64,000 bases of DNA from Metridium senile (Eukaryota > Cnidaria > Anthozoa > Actiniaria > Metridiidae). Shown one piece after another: positions 10,814 through 23,381 of the stretch. Where the stretch lies: positions 17,063,353 to 17,127,352 of the forward strand of contig OX459105.1 in assembly GCA_949775045.1 (NCBI GenBank). Reading direction: 5' to 3'. The notes under the pieces are model-generated. The model did no database searches. It was not told the origin of the DNA and saw only the letters and a list, made by a program, of their open reading frames with translations. Every line of letters begins with the position of its first letter. Position 1 is the first letter of the stretch. A program made the position numbers and the translations under genes.

Positions 10814-11547
10814 ATTTACTACCTTGTATTAGTACATCCATTTTGCCTTTAAAGACCATTTTCACTCTCTTCACTGTCTTATGAAATTGATATTTTCACA
10901 ATCACATTGTTGTCACGTAATCAGTATTTATATAGTGTGCAGTGTCTTCTGTGCAGAACACGGTTCTCCATTGTAAAATCGTAATGATTCACTAAGTGCA
11001 ACAATAAAAAGAGCTTAGACCTTGATCAATGTTTTATTGATGTTTATTCTAACTATTTCCTACAGAAATTATATTCAAAAAGCCTAACATGCCCATTTTA
11101 TCAACGGTACTCCACACAAAACTTGTATTAATTGTTTTGAACATGTCTTCATCTTTTTATAAGTGATTCAACGTGGAGTACCGTTGGTTTTGAGTTAAAT
11201 ACTACAATTTGAAATATAAACTAAACGTCAGACAATTAAAGAATATATACAAACCCTATTGTTGAAAAAATTGGAGGGATATTTGTTTAATTTGGGGAGT
11301 AATCTATTATTTAACAGTGGAGAACCGTTGCTATTTCACGGACAACTATATACAAGCGCACATGGTGTTGAATGACACATTACAGACGTCATGTCTATAC
11401 AAACAATGTTTTCTTTAATGTATTATCTCTGTATAGAGATAATAAATATATTTATATCTATAGTATAAGTATAGATATATATATATCTATGTAGTATAGA
11501 TATAAAGATATTTATATTTATTACACATATATTATATATATATATAT

Positions 11548-11688
<141 letters not shown>

Positions 11689-11806
11689 TAGATATAAATA
11701 TATAGACAGACAGACAGACAGACAGACAAAAATGTATGTACACAAATTTATTAGCAAAAATGTATGTACAAAAATTTATTAGCATACATACATATTCTTT
11801 GTTCAT

Positions 11807-13150
11807 TTATTTATTAGTTAAAATAAGTTCTGAGAAACAACGTGCGCATGGTTTCATTGCACATTGCTCAACCTCTGGTATTTGTCTCCAAAATTCGAAA
11901 TAATGCCAGCGTACTCTCATCATATCAGTATTAATTCGATCTATTGATCCTCCCTTTATCATAACGAGTGGGGCATCTGCAGTCGCGAAAAAGGGTGAGT
12001 CCTTGTCGAAGAGAATGTCTTGTTGTACAAAACTTTTAGGTGCGGCTAAGTGCATAGTATCCCCTTCAAGCATTTGCAAGAAATCGGACCATGCGATTAT
12101 AGAAGGCGACCATCTAAAGTCATTGAGGATTATTACTTCTGACTCCTCTGCACCCACCCACGCAAAACCACCAGTTGCCGGGTTCACAAAAGCATGGTAA
12201 ATAGCTTTCAGAGGTGAAATCATGAATGTTTTACCTGAGTTTGCCGGTCCATATATATATATGTTTCGATATTTTGCACGTCCATAGTGAAGTGCTGAGT
12301 AAATTGCGCTAGCATAGACATGCACATTTATTTCATTTCGGTGAAGTATCTGTAGTGCGGCCGCTAGCCATTTCTTTTCACATCCTTCTATACAGTGTTT
12401 TTCACCTTCCTCTACTAGTAGTTCTATGCGACTTTTATTCAAGCGTTCTTGTTTCTTTTCAGCATCTTGCAGTTGTGAAGATATAGATAATGCTTCATTT
12501 ACTACTCTGATCCCTCTATTCGCTATAAATTGTGCAAGATCTTTTTTTCCCTCTTTCTCCTGTTTTGCTGCATAGGCCATTAGATCGAGCCGAGTCTTGA
12601 TATTATTGTTTCGAATAATAGTGGTTACTTCGTAGACGCTTAGCATTCGTTTTCTTTTCTTCTTTTGCTTCTTCTTGGGGCCACTGTCTTGGCCATCAGC
12701 TCGACGAGATGTTGTAGCTGCAGAGGCTGCAGTAGTTCTCGGTTCGTCCTCTAAGCTTGGATGGTCGGGCGATAAAAACGGTGTTGTATCTTCTTTTGTG
12801 CAGTAGCGATAAGCACTATAATAGTTACTATGATTGTTGCTGAAATTGACTTGAATTCCAAACCTTGCATCTAATGTATCACGAACTAGAAGCCATCTAC
12901 TTCTTTTGTTGAGCTTTAGAGCCATATGGTAGTGATATACTTTGTCGGACAGGTTGTTGTTTGTATCGTTGTGATTATGCTCTTCTTTAGCGACTATAAA
13001 CTGTACAATACGCGATGTCGTTGATGTACCCCATGCATTACGAACAATATTTGCAAACGATTCACGAGAATGGACTTTTTCGGGATCTGCTCGACTGTAT
13101 GTAACTAAATAGACCAAACGTTGCGAACGATTCGGCATTGACTCTGCCAT
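11807..13150 (-). CDS. Rep protein (HUH endonuclease plus SF3 helicase), unit 3
   Basis: Third intact copy, identical in protein to the unit 1 Rep. Its downstream TA tract (11528-11684) is the longest of the set and makes this the longest unit (4703 bp). Confidence 0.9.
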   Translation of the reverse strand: MAESMPNRSQRLVYLVTYSRADPEKVHSRESFANIVRNAWGTSTTSRIVQFIVAKEEHNHNDTNNNLSDKVYHYHMALKLNKRSRWLLVRDTLDARFGIQVNFSNNHSNYYSAYRYCTKEDTTPFLSPDHPSLEDEPRTTAASAATTSRRADGQDSGPKKKQKKKRKRMLSVYEVTTIIRNNNIKTRLDLMAYAAKQEKEGKKDLAQFIANRGIRVVNEALSISSQLQDAEKKQERLNKSRIELLVEEGEKHCIEGCEKKWLAAALQILHRNEINVHVYASAIYSALHYGRAKYRNIYIYGPANSGKTFMISPLKAIYHAFVNPATGGFAWVGAEESEVIILNDFRWSPSIIAWSDFLQMLEGDTMHLAAPKSFVQQDILFDKDSPFFATADAPLVMIKGGSIDRINTDMMRVRWHYFEFWRQIPEVEQCAMKPCARCFSELILTNK

Positions 13151-13728
13151 GATCACAATGTGAACTTCAAATAGACGTTTTCTGCTCAGTTGTTGTATAA
13201 TGTTCTTTATGTATAACGCTTTGAAGTATGAGATTTATTTTACAAATGCACAACTTTTATAATGTACCAAACCAGTGACGTGCATCTTTTGCAATATGTG
13301 ACGTTTGCGCTATTACGTACAAAATGTAGCAATTTTGAGGCGCGTCAATTATAGCATATACGTCAAAAGTAACTTCACATTCGTAGGTATTTACATAAGA
13401 TGTAGTTGATAAGAAAATCATTGTTTAAAGAGAACGTGGTTATTATTGGATTAACTGTGAAGGTGATGATATCTTTTCTGATAATTACTTCATTCTATTA
13501 AGTTAGAGACCTTTTAAACTATTTTTTTGGTGTATCCCCTTGTTACGTTGGCATAATTTCGCACTTAAATATAAGGGTTGCTACGGCAAAATGACATTTC
13601 CACTAGTTTTCATGTCGTTAGGGGTCGGATATACACATATTACATATCAATCTTTTCCTTTCAGGGCATAGCTTGTAATTAGGAACGCTTCTGACCTCTT
13701 ACTCGTTTATTTTTAATGAAATTCCACA

Positions 13729-14029
13729 ATATGTCCCTCAGACAATCATTGCCAAAATGTGTTGGCACGATCACATTTCGGACACTTTTTTGTGGGTCTA
13801 TCATTTTTTTCATTTATGAGGATAAGTTTGTCTACCCCCCTCCCCCAATACAATGTTGCTGTTTTTCATGAAAGAGTACAAGAGTTGGAAATGTTTCCCG
13901 CGATTGACAAGGTTCATATACCCCTCCAGCAACATTGACAGGGGGAGGGGGGGGTATTACAGATATAGGAACATAACAAAATCAACAATCGTGCCAACAG
14001 TTTTGTCAATGATTGTCTGAGACACATAT
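13729..14029. repeat. Large imperfect palindrome between units 3 and 4
   Basis: Same sequence and fold as the palindrome at 4379-4679, at the unit 3/4 junction. Confidence 0.75.
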
Positions 14030-14421
14030 GACTTAAAACGCCATTGACATTGTTGTGGAAATGATATGAAATTTTCAGGACACAAAGTACATAGTGTACC
14101 GATTTGAACAGTAGCAAAATTTTTTCCAGAAAGAAGTTAATACTATCATGTGACGTCACTTTTGTTTAAAGTGCTTTAAATGAATGTAAAATTTACATGA
14201 CAAGACACTTATATGCTCTATATTCGATAACACCCGTGTTCAAAATAAATGTTCTAAGGTAATAAGCAGTCCTTAACACATATATGCTTCGTAGTTGATA
14301 TATTTATACTATAGCTCGCGCAAAATTGGATAACCATAGTAACGCCCAAAAATGCACGCGCTTAAGGCGTACGCAACAATACACGTCATTGTGAAGATAT
14401 CAACGTTTGGAGAGGGTGAAA

Positions 14422-15516
14422 ATGGTCTTCAAAGGCAAGATTAATGCCTATAAATGTGCCAGAGCGTATGTTCTGTTTAGAAAAAACACATACTCTCTTT
14501 CGGAAATAGCAGAGATGTGTTCTATATCAAAAAGCAGTGTAAGAAGAATTGGTTTAAACAAAATGAAGCGGAATTCAAAACAACCCGACAAGAAAAGTAA
14601 GTTGGGAAGAAAGACTAACTTAACTGACAGAGAAAGAAGAATTCTATCCAGGGGAATCAAAAGGATCAGGAAAGAGGACGTAAATTTTACAGTGAAATCT
14701 TTAATAGAGTATTGCGGGCTTTCGCAGCGGAAAACAAGCTACCGGACTTACCTCAGAGAAATAAAAAGATTAGGGTACAAGAGTTTACAGACAAGAAGAA
14801 AGGGACTAATCAGTGAATCTGACAGAAAGAAAAGACTTAAATTTGCAAAAGACAATGTTAAAACATTGAAAACTACACCAAACTATTGGACGGAGGACAT
14901 GGTATTTTATCTTGACGGAGTTTCTTTTATTCATAAGTACAATCCGAAAGCAAATGCAATGAGTCCTAAAGGGAGGGTTTGGAGAAAAAGAAATGAGGGA
15001 TTACAAATAACATCTAAGGGTTCGAAGAGTCTAGCAGGAGGAAGAAGGCTCCACCTTTTGGTTCTTATTAGTTATAGACAAGGTGCTATTTTTATTGAAC
15101 AATACCACAAAATGGATGGCGAGTATTTCGCTGACTTTATTACTAGAAATTTTGAAAACATTTTCAAAAAGTTTTCAAAAACCAAAGCCAGAAAATTTGT
15201 TATGGACAACGATCCTAGTCAAAATAGCTCATTAGCTAAAAAAGCACTAAAAAAATCAAAGGCTACAATGGTGTGTATTCCTGCAAGGTCTCCAGACCTA
15301 AATCCGATTGAAAATATTTTTAATTTAGTTAAAAGAAAAATAAATAATGATGCTATAGAGCAAAATATTCTTAAAGAGAATTTTGAAACTTTTAAAGAAC
15401 GTGTTATTGATACTTTATATTCGTTTGATACAACTGTCATAGACAAAACTATTCAAAGCATTCCCAAAAGACTTGAAGATATTATTAAATCCAAGGGATT
15501 AAGAACTAAATATTAG
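14422..15516 (+). CDS. DD34E Tc1/mariner-like transposase, unit 4
   Basis: Fourth intact copy, identical in protein to that at 405-1499, with the same ATG and catalytic triad. Confidence 0.93.
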   Translation: MVFKGKINAYKCARAYVLFRKNTYSLSEIAEMCSISKSSVRRIGLNKMKRNSKQPDKKSKLGRKTNLTDRERRILSRGIKRIRKEDVNFTVKSLIEYCGLSQRKTSYRTYLREIKRLGYKSLQTRRKGLISESDRKKRLKFAKDNVKTLKTTPNYWTEDMVFYLDGVSFIHKYNPKANAMSPKGRVWRKRNEGLQITSKGSKSLAGGRRLHLLVLISYRQGAIFIEQYHKMDGEYFADFITRNFENIFKKFSKTKARKFVMDNDPSQNSSLAKKALKKSKATMVCIPARSPDLNPIENIFNLVKRKINNDAIEQNILKENFETFKERVIDTLYSFDTTVIDKTIQSIPKRLEDIIKSKGLRTKY

Positions 15517-16229
15517 ATTTACTACCTTGTATTAGTACATCCATTTTGCCTTTAAAGACCATTTTCACTCTCTTCACTGTCTTATGAAATTGATATTTTC
15601 ACAATCACATTGTTGTCACGTAATCAGTATTTATATAGTGTGCAGTGTCTTCTGTGCAGAACACGGTTCTCCATTGTAAAATCGTAATGATTCACTAAGT
15701 GCAACAATAAAAAGAGCTTAGACCTTGATCAATGTTTTATTGATGTTTATTCTAACTATTTCCTACAGAAATTATATTCAAAAAGCCTAACATGCCCATT
15801 TTATCAACGGTACTCCACACAAAACTTGTATTAATTGTTTTGAACATGTCTTCATCTTTTTATAAGTGATTCAACGTGGAGTACCGTTGGTTTTGAGTTA
15901 AATACTACAATTTGAAATATAAACTAAACGTCAGACAATTAAAGAATATATACAAACCCTATTGTTGAAAAAATTGGAGGGATATTTGTTTAATTTGGGG
16001 AGTAATCTATTATTTAACAGTGGAGAACCGTTGCTATTTCACGGACAACTATATACAAGCGCACATGGTGTTGAATGACACATTACAGACGTCATGTCTA
16101 TACAAACAATGTTTTCTTTAATGTATTATCTCTGTATAGAGATAATAAATATATTTATATCTATAGTATAAGTATAGATATATATATATCTATGTAGTAT
16201 AGATATAAAGATATTTATATTTATTACAC

Positions 16230-16381
<152 letters not shown>

Positions 16382-16499
16382 TAGATATAAATATATAGAC
16401 AGACAGACAGACAGACAGACAAAAATGTATGTACACAAATTTATTAGCAAAAATGTATGTACAAAAATTTATTAGCATACATACATATTCTTTGTTCAT

Positions 16500-17843
16500 T
16501 TATTTATTAGTTAAAATAAGTTCTGAGAAACAACGTGCGCATGGTTTCATTGCACATTGCTCAACCTCTGGTATTTGTCTCCAAAATTCGAAATAATGCC
16601 AGCGTACTCTCATCATATCAGTATTAATTCGATCTATTGATCCTCCCTTTATCATAACGAGTGGGGCATCTGCAGTCGCGAAAAAGGGTGAGTCCTTGTC
16701 GAAGAGAATGTCTTGTTGTACAAAACTTTTAGGTGCGGCTAAGTGCATAGTATCCCCTTCAAGCATTTGCAAGAAATCGGACCATGCGATTATAGAAGGC
16801 GACCATCTAAAGTCATTGAGGATTATTACTTCTGACTCCTCTGCACCCACCCACGCAAAACCACCAGTTGCCGGGTTCACAAAAGCATGGTAAATAGCTT
16901 TCAGAGGTGAAATCATGAATGTTTTACCTGAGTTTGCCGGTCCATATATATATATGTTTCGATATTTTGCACGTCCATAGTGAAGTGCTGAGTAAATTGC
17001 GCTAGCATAGACATGCACATTTATTTCATTTCGGTGAAGTATCTGTAGTGCGGCCGCTAGCCATTTCTTTTCACATCCTTCTATACAGTGTTTTTCACCT
17101 TCCTCTACTAGTAGTTCTATGCGACTTTTATTCAAGCGTTCTTGTTTCTTTTCAGCATCTTGCAGTTGTGAAGATATAGATAATGCTTCATTTACTACTC
17201 TGATCCCTCTATTCGCTATAAATTGTGCAAGATCTTTTTTTCCCTCTTTCTCCTGTTTTGCTGCATAGGCCATTAGATCGAGCCGAGTCTTGATATTATT
17301 GTTTCGAATAATAGTGGTTACTTCGTAGACGCTTAGCATTCGTTTTCTTTTCTTCTTTTGCTTCTTCTTGGGGCCACTGTCTTGGCCATCAGCTCGACGA
17401 GATGTTGTAGCTGCAGAGGCTGCAGTAGTTCTCGGTTCGTCCTCTAAGCTTGGATGGTCGGGCGATAAAAACGGTGTTGTATCTTCTTTTGTGCAGTAGC
17501 GATAAGCACTATAATAGTTACTATGATTGTTGCTGAAATTGACTTGAATTCCAAACCTTGCATCTAATGTATCACGAACTAGAAGCCATCTACTTCTTTT
17601 GTTGAGCTTTAGAGCCATATGGTAGTGATATACTTTGTCGGACAGGTTGTTGTTTGTATCGTTGTGATTATGCTCTTCTTTAGCGACTATAAACTGTACA
17701 ATACGCGATGTCGTTGATGTACCCCATGCATTACGAACAATATTTGCAAACGATTCACGAGAATGGACTTTTTCGGGATCTGCTCGACTGTATGTAACTA
17801 AATAGACCAAACGTTGCGAACGATTCGGCATTGACTCTGCCAT
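16500..17843 (-). CDS. Rep protein (HUH endonuclease plus SF3 helicase), unit 4
   Basis: Fourth intact copy, identical in protein to the unit 1 Rep, with the start at the first ATG at 17843. Confidence 0.9.
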   Translation of the reverse strand: MAESMPNRSQRLVYLVTYSRADPEKVHSRESFANIVRNAWGTSTTSRIVQFIVAKEEHNHNDTNNNLSDKVYHYHMALKLNKRSRWLLVRDTLDARFGIQVNFSNNHSNYYSAYRYCTKEDTTPFLSPDHPSLEDEPRTTAASAATTSRRADGQDSGPKKKQKKKRKRMLSVYEVTTIIRNNNIKTRLDLMAYAAKQEKEGKKDLAQFIANRGIRVVNEALSISSQLQDAEKKQERLNKSRIELLVEEGEKHCIEGCEKKWLAAALQILHRNEINVHVYASAIYSALHYGRAKYRNIYIYGPANSGKTFMISPLKAIYHAFVNPATGGFAWVGAEESEVIILNDFRWSPSIIAWSDFLQMLEGDTMHLAAPKSFVQQDILFDKDSPFFATADAPLVMIKGGSIDRINTDMMRVRWHYFEFWRQIPEVEQCAMKPCARCFSELILTNK

Positions 17844-18421
17844 GATCACAATGTGAACTTCAAATAGACGTTTTCTGCTCAGTTGTTGTATAATGTTCTT
17901 TATGTATAACGCTTTGAAGTATGAGATTTATTTTACAAATGCACAACTTTTATAATGTACCAAACCAGTGACGTGCATCTTTTGCAATATGTGACGTTTG
18001 CGCTATTACGTACAAAATGTAGCAATTTTGAGGCGCGTCAATTATAGCATATACGTCAAAAGTAACTTCACATTCGTAGGTATTTACATAAGATGTAGTT
18101 GATAAGAAAATCATTGTTTAAAGAGAACGTGGTTATTATTGGATTAACTGTGAAGGTGATGATATCTTTTCTGATAATTACTTCATTCTATTAAGTTAGA
18201 GACCTTTTAAACTATTTTTTTGGTGTATCCCCTTGTTACGTTGGCATAATTTCGCACTTAAATATAAGGGTTGCTACGGCAAAATGACATTTCCACTAGT
18301 TTTCATGTCGTTAGGGGTCGGATATACACATATTACATATCAATCTTTTCCTTTCAGGGCATAGCTTGTAATTAGGAACGCTTCTGACCTCTTACTCGTT
18401 TATTTTTAATGAAATTCCACA

Positions 18422-18722
18422 ATATGTCCCTCAGACAATCATTGCCAAAATGTGTTGGCACGATCACATTTCGGACACTTTTTTGTGGGTCTATCATTTT
18501 TTTCATTTATGAGGATAAGTTTGTCTACCCCCCTCCCCCAATACAATGTTGCTGTTTTTCATGAAAGAGTACAAGAGTTGGAAATGTTTCCCGCGATTGA
18601 CAAGGTTCATATACCCCTCCAGCAACATTGACAGGGGGAGGGGGGGGTATTACAGATATAGGAACATAACAAAATCAACAATCGTGCCAACAGTTTTGTC
18701 AATGATTGTCTGAGACACATAT
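18422..18722. repeat. Large imperfect palindrome between units 4 and 5
   Basis: Same sequence and fold as the palindrome at 4379-4679, at the unit 4/5 junction. Confidence 0.75.
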
Positions 18723-19114
18723 GACTTAAAACGCCATTGACATTGTTGTGGAAATGATATGAAATTTTCAGGACACAAAGTACATAGTGTACCGATTTGA
18801 ACAGTAGCAAAATTTTTTCCAGAAAGAAGTTAATACTATCATGTGACGTCACTTTTGTTTAAAGTGCTTTAAATGAATGTAAAATTTACATGACAAGACA
18901 CTTATATGCTCTATATTCGATAACACCCGTGTTCAAAATAAATGTTCTAAGGTAATAAGCAGTCCTTAACACATATATGCTTCGTAGTTGATATATTTAT
19001 ACTATAGCTCGCGCAAAATTGGATAACCATAGTAACGCCCAAAAATGCACGCGCTTAAGGCGTACGCAACAATACACGTCATTGTGAAGATATCAACGTT
19101 TGGAGAGGGTGAAA

Positions 19115-20209
19115 ATGGTCTTCAAAGGCAAGATTAATGCCTATAAATGTGCCAGAGCGTATGTTCTGTTTAGAAAAAACACATACTCTCTTTCGGAAAT
19201 AGCAGAGATGTGTTCTATATCAAAAAGCAGTGTAAGAAGAATTGGTTTAAACAAAATGAAGCGGAATTCAAAACAACCCGACAAGAAAAGTAAGTTGGGA
19301 AGAAAGACTAACTTAACTGACAGAGAAAGAAGAATTCTATCCAGGGGAATCAAAAGGATCAGGAAAGAGGACGTAAATTTTACAGTGAAATCTTTAATAG
19401 AGTATTGCGGGCTTTCGCAGCGGAAAACAAGCTACCGGACTTACCTCAGAGAAATAAAAAGATTAGGGTACAAGAGTTTACAGACAAGAAGAAAGGGACT
19501 AATCAGTGAATCTGACAGAAAGAAAAGACTTAAATTTGCAAAAGACAATGTTAAAACATTGAAAACTACACCAAACTATTGGACGGAGGACATGGTATTT
19601 TATCTTGACGGAGTTTCTTTTATTCATAAGTACAATCCGAAAGCAAATGCAATGAGTCCTAAAGGGAGGGTTTGGAGAAAAAGAAATGAGGGATTACAAA
19701 TAACATCTAAGGGTTCGAAGAGTCTAGCAGGAGGAAGAAGGCTCCACCTTTTGGTTCTTATTAGTTATAGACAAGGTGCTATTTTTATTGAACAATACCA
19801 CAAAATGGATGGCGAGTATTTCGCTGACTTTATTACTAGAAATTTTGAAAACATTTTCAAAAAGTTTTCAAAAACCAAAGCCAGAAAATTTGTTATGGAC
19901 AACGATCCTAGTCAAAATAGCTCATTAGCTAAAAAAGCACTAAAAAAATCAAAGGCTACAATGGTGTGTATTCCTGCAAGGTCTCCAGACCTAAATCCGA
20001 TTGAAAATATTTTTAATTTAGTTAAAAGAAAAATAAATAATGATGCTATAGAGCAAAATATTCTTAAAGAGAATTTTGAAACTTTTAAAGAACGTGTTAT
20101 TGATACTTTATATTCGTTTGATACAACTGTCATAGACAAAACTATTCAAAGCATTCCCAAAAGACTTGAAGATATTATTAAATCCAAGGGATTAAGAACT
20201 AAATATTAG
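19115..20209 (+). CDS. DD34E Tc1/mariner-like transposase, unit 5
   Basis: Fifth and last copy, identical in protein to the others. The unit is complete up to the palindrome, so this gene and its partner Rep are not damaged by the array end. Confidence 0.93.
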   Translation: MVFKGKINAYKCARAYVLFRKNTYSLSEIAEMCSISKSSVRRIGLNKMKRNSKQPDKKSKLGRKTNLTDRERRILSRGIKRIRKEDVNFTVKSLIEYCGLSQRKTSYRTYLREIKRLGYKSLQTRRKGLISESDRKKRLKFAKDNVKTLKTTPNYWTEDMVFYLDGVSFIHKYNPKANAMSPKGRVWRKRNEGLQITSKGSKSLAGGRRLHLLVLISYRQGAIFIEQYHKMDGEYFADFITRNFENIFKKFSKTKARKFVMDNDPSQNSSLAKKALKKSKATMVCIPARSPDLNPIENIFNLVKRKINNDAIEQNILKENFETFKERVIDTLYSFDTTVIDKTIQSIPKRLEDIIKSKGLRTKY

Positions 20210-20922
20210 ATTTACTACCTTGTATTAGTACATCCATTTTGCCTTTAAAGACCATTTTCACTCTCTTCACTGTCTTATGAAATTGATATTTTCACAATCA
20301 CATTGTTGTCACGTAATCAGTATTTATATAGTGTGCAGTGTCTTCTGTGCAGAACACGGTTCTCCATTGTAAAATCGTAATGATTCACTAAGTGCAACAA
20401 TAAAAAGAGCTTAGACCTTGATCAATGTTTTATTGATGTTTATTCTAACTATTTCCTACAGAAATTATATTCAAAAAGCCTAACATGCCCATTTTATCAA
20501 CGGTACTCCACACAAAACTTGTATTAATTGTTTTGAACATGTCTTCATCTTTTTATAAGTGATTCAACGTGGAGTACCGTTGGTTTTGAGTTAAATACTA
20601 CAATTTGAAATATAAACTAAACGTCAGACAATTAAAGAATATATACAAACCCTATTGTTGAAAAAATTGGAGGGATATTTGTTTAATTTGGGGAGTAATC
20701 TATTATTTAACAGTGGAGAACCGTTGCTATTTCACGGACAACTATATACAAGCGCACATGGTGTTGAATGACACATTACAGACGTCATGTCTATACAAAC
20801 AATGTTTTCTTTAATGTATTATCTCTGTATAGAGATAATAAATATATTTATATCTATAGTATAAGTATAGATATATATATATCTATGTAGTATAGATATA
20901 AAGATATTTATATTTATTACAC

Positions 20923-21076
<154 letters not shown>

Positions 21077-21194
21077 TAGATATAAATATATAGACAGACA
21101 GACAGACAGACAGACAAAAATGTATGTACACAAATTTATTAGCAAAAATGTATGTACAAAAATTTATTAGCATACATACATATTCTTTGTTCAT

Positions 21195-22538
21195 TTATTT
21201 ATTAGTTAAAATAAGTTCTGAGAAACAACGTGCGCATGGTTTCATTGCACATTGCTCAACCTCTGGTATTTGTCTCCAAAATTCGAAATAATGCCAGCGT
21301 ACTCTCATCATATCAGTATTAATTCGATCTATTGATCCTCCCTTTATCATAACGAGTGGGGCATCTGCAGTCGCGAAAAAGGGTGAGTCCTTGTCGAAGA
21401 GAATGTCTTGTTGTACAAAACTTTTAGGTGCGGCTAAGTGCATAGTATCCCCTTCAAGCATTTGCAAGAAATCGGACCATGCGATTATAGAAGGCGACCA
21501 TCTAAAGTCATTGAGGATTATTACTTCTGACTCCTCTGCACCCACCCACGCAAAACCACCAGTTGCCGGGTTCACAAAAGCATGGTAAATAGCTTTCAGA
21601 GGTGAAATCATGAATGTTTTACCTGAGTTTGCCGGTCCATATATATATATGTTTCGATATTTTGCACGTCCATAGTGAAGTGCTGAGTAAATTGCGCTAG
21701 CATAGACATGCACATTTATTTCATTTCGGTGAAGTATCTGTAGTGCGGCCGCTAGCCATTTCTTTTCACATCCTTCTATACAGTGTTTTTCACCTTCCTC
21801 TACTAGTAGTTCTATGCGACTTTTATTCAAGCGTTCTTGTTTCTTTTCAGCATCTTGCAGTTGTGAAGATATAGATAATGCTTCATTTACTACTCTGATC
21901 CCTCTATTCGCTATAAATTGTGCAAGATCTTTTTTTCCCTCTTTCTCCTGTTTTGCTGCATAGGCCATTAGATCGAGCCGAGTCTTGATATTATTGTTTC
22001 GAATAATAGTGGTTACTTCGTAGACGCTTAGCATTCGTTTTCTTTTCTTCTTTTGCTTCTTCTTGGGGCCACTGTCTTGGCCATCAGCTCGACGAGATGT
22101 TGTAGCTGCAGAGGCTGCAGTAGTTCTCGGTTCGTCCTCTAAGCTTGGATGGTCGGGCGATAAAAACGGTGTTGTATCTTCTTTTGTGCAGTAGCGATAA
22201 GCACTATAATAGTTACTATGATTGTTGCTGAAATTGACTTGAATTCCAAACCTTGCATCTAATGTATCACGAACTAGAAGCCATCTACTTCTTTTGTTGA
22301 GCTTTAGAGCCATATGGTAGTGATATACTTTGTCGGACAGGTTGTTGTTTGTATCGTTGTGATTATGCTCTTCTTTAGCGACTATAAACTGTACAATACG
22401 CGATGTCGTTGATGTACCCCATGCATTACGAACAATATTTGCAAACGATTCACGAGAATGGACTTTTTCGGGATCTGCTCGACTGTATGTAACTAAATAG
22501 ACCAAACGTTGCGAACGATTCGGCATTGACTCTGCCAT
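21195..22538 (-). CDS. Rep protein (HUH endonuclease plus SF3 helicase), unit 5
   Basis: Fifth intact copy, identical in protein to the others. About 580 bp separate its start from the terminal, truncated palindrome of the array. Confidence 0.9.
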   Translation of the reverse strand: MAESMPNRSQRLVYLVTYSRADPEKVHSRESFANIVRNAWGTSTTSRIVQFIVAKEEHNHNDTNNNLSDKVYHYHMALKLNKRSRWLLVRDTLDARFGIQVNFSNNHSNYYSAYRYCTKEDTTPFLSPDHPSLEDEPRTTAASAATTSRRADGQDSGPKKKQKKKRKRMLSVYEVTTIIRNNNIKTRLDLMAYAAKQEKEGKKDLAQFIANRGIRVVNEALSISSQLQDAEKKQERLNKSRIELLVEEGEKHCIEGCEKKWLAAALQILHRNEINVHVYASAIYSALHYGRAKYRNIYIYGPANSGKTFMISPLKAIYHAFVNPATGGFAWVGAEESEVIILNDFRWSPSIIAWSDFLQMLEGDTMHLAAPKSFVQQDILFDKDSPFFATADAPLVMIKGGSIDRINTDMMRVRWHYFEFWRQIPEVEQCAMKPCARCFSELILTNK

Positions 22539-23116
22539 GATCACAATGTGAACTTCAAATAGACGTTTTCTGCTCAGTTGTTGTATAATGTTCTTTATGT
22601 ATAACGCTTTGAAGTATGAGATTTATTTTACAAATGCACAACTTTTATAATGTACCAAACCAGTGACGTGCATCTTTTGCAATATGTGACGTTTGCGCTA
22701 TTACGTACAAAATGTAGCAATTTTGAGGCGCGTCAATTATAGCATATACGTCAAAAGTAACTTCACATTCGTAGGTATTTACATAAGATGTAGTTGATAA
22801 GAAAATCATTGTTTAAAGAGAACGTGGTTATTATTGGATTAACTGTGAAGGTGATGATATCTTTTCTGATAATTACTTCATTCTATTAAGTTAGAGACCT
22901 TTTAAACTATTTTTTTGGTGTATCCCCTTGTTACGTTGGCATAATTTCGCACTTAAATATAAGGGTTGCTACGGCAAAATGACATTTCCACTAGTTTTCA
23001 TGTCGTTAGGGGTCGGATATACACATATTACATATCAATCTTTTCCTTTCAGGGCATAGCTTGTAATTAGGAACGCTTCTGACCTCTTACTCGTTTATTT
23101 TTAATGAAATTCCACA

Positions 23117-23381
23117 ATATGTCCCTCAGACAATCATTGCCAAAATGTGTTGGCACGATCACATTTCGGACACTTTTTTGTGGGTCTATCATTTTTTTCA
23201 TTTATGAGGATAAGTTTGTCTACCCCCCTCCCCCAATACAATGTTGCTGTTTTTCATGAAAGAGTACAAGAGTTGGAAATGTTTCCCGCGATTGACAAGG
23301 TTCATATACCCCTCCAGCAACATTGACAGGGGGAGGCATAACAAAATCAACAATCGTGCCAACAGTTTTGTCAATGATTGT
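23117..23381. repeat. Terminal truncated palindrome and right end of the array
   Basis: This copy follows the other palindromes through CAATGATTGT (ending at 23381), where the array sequence stops and unrelated flanking DNA begins. It lacks the outermost CTGAGACACATAT of the right arm, and it has lost 23 bp (a G run plus TATTACAGATATAGGAA) near 23337. The junction is therefore inside the right arm of the palindrome, close to but not exactly at its outer edge. Confidence 0.8.
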
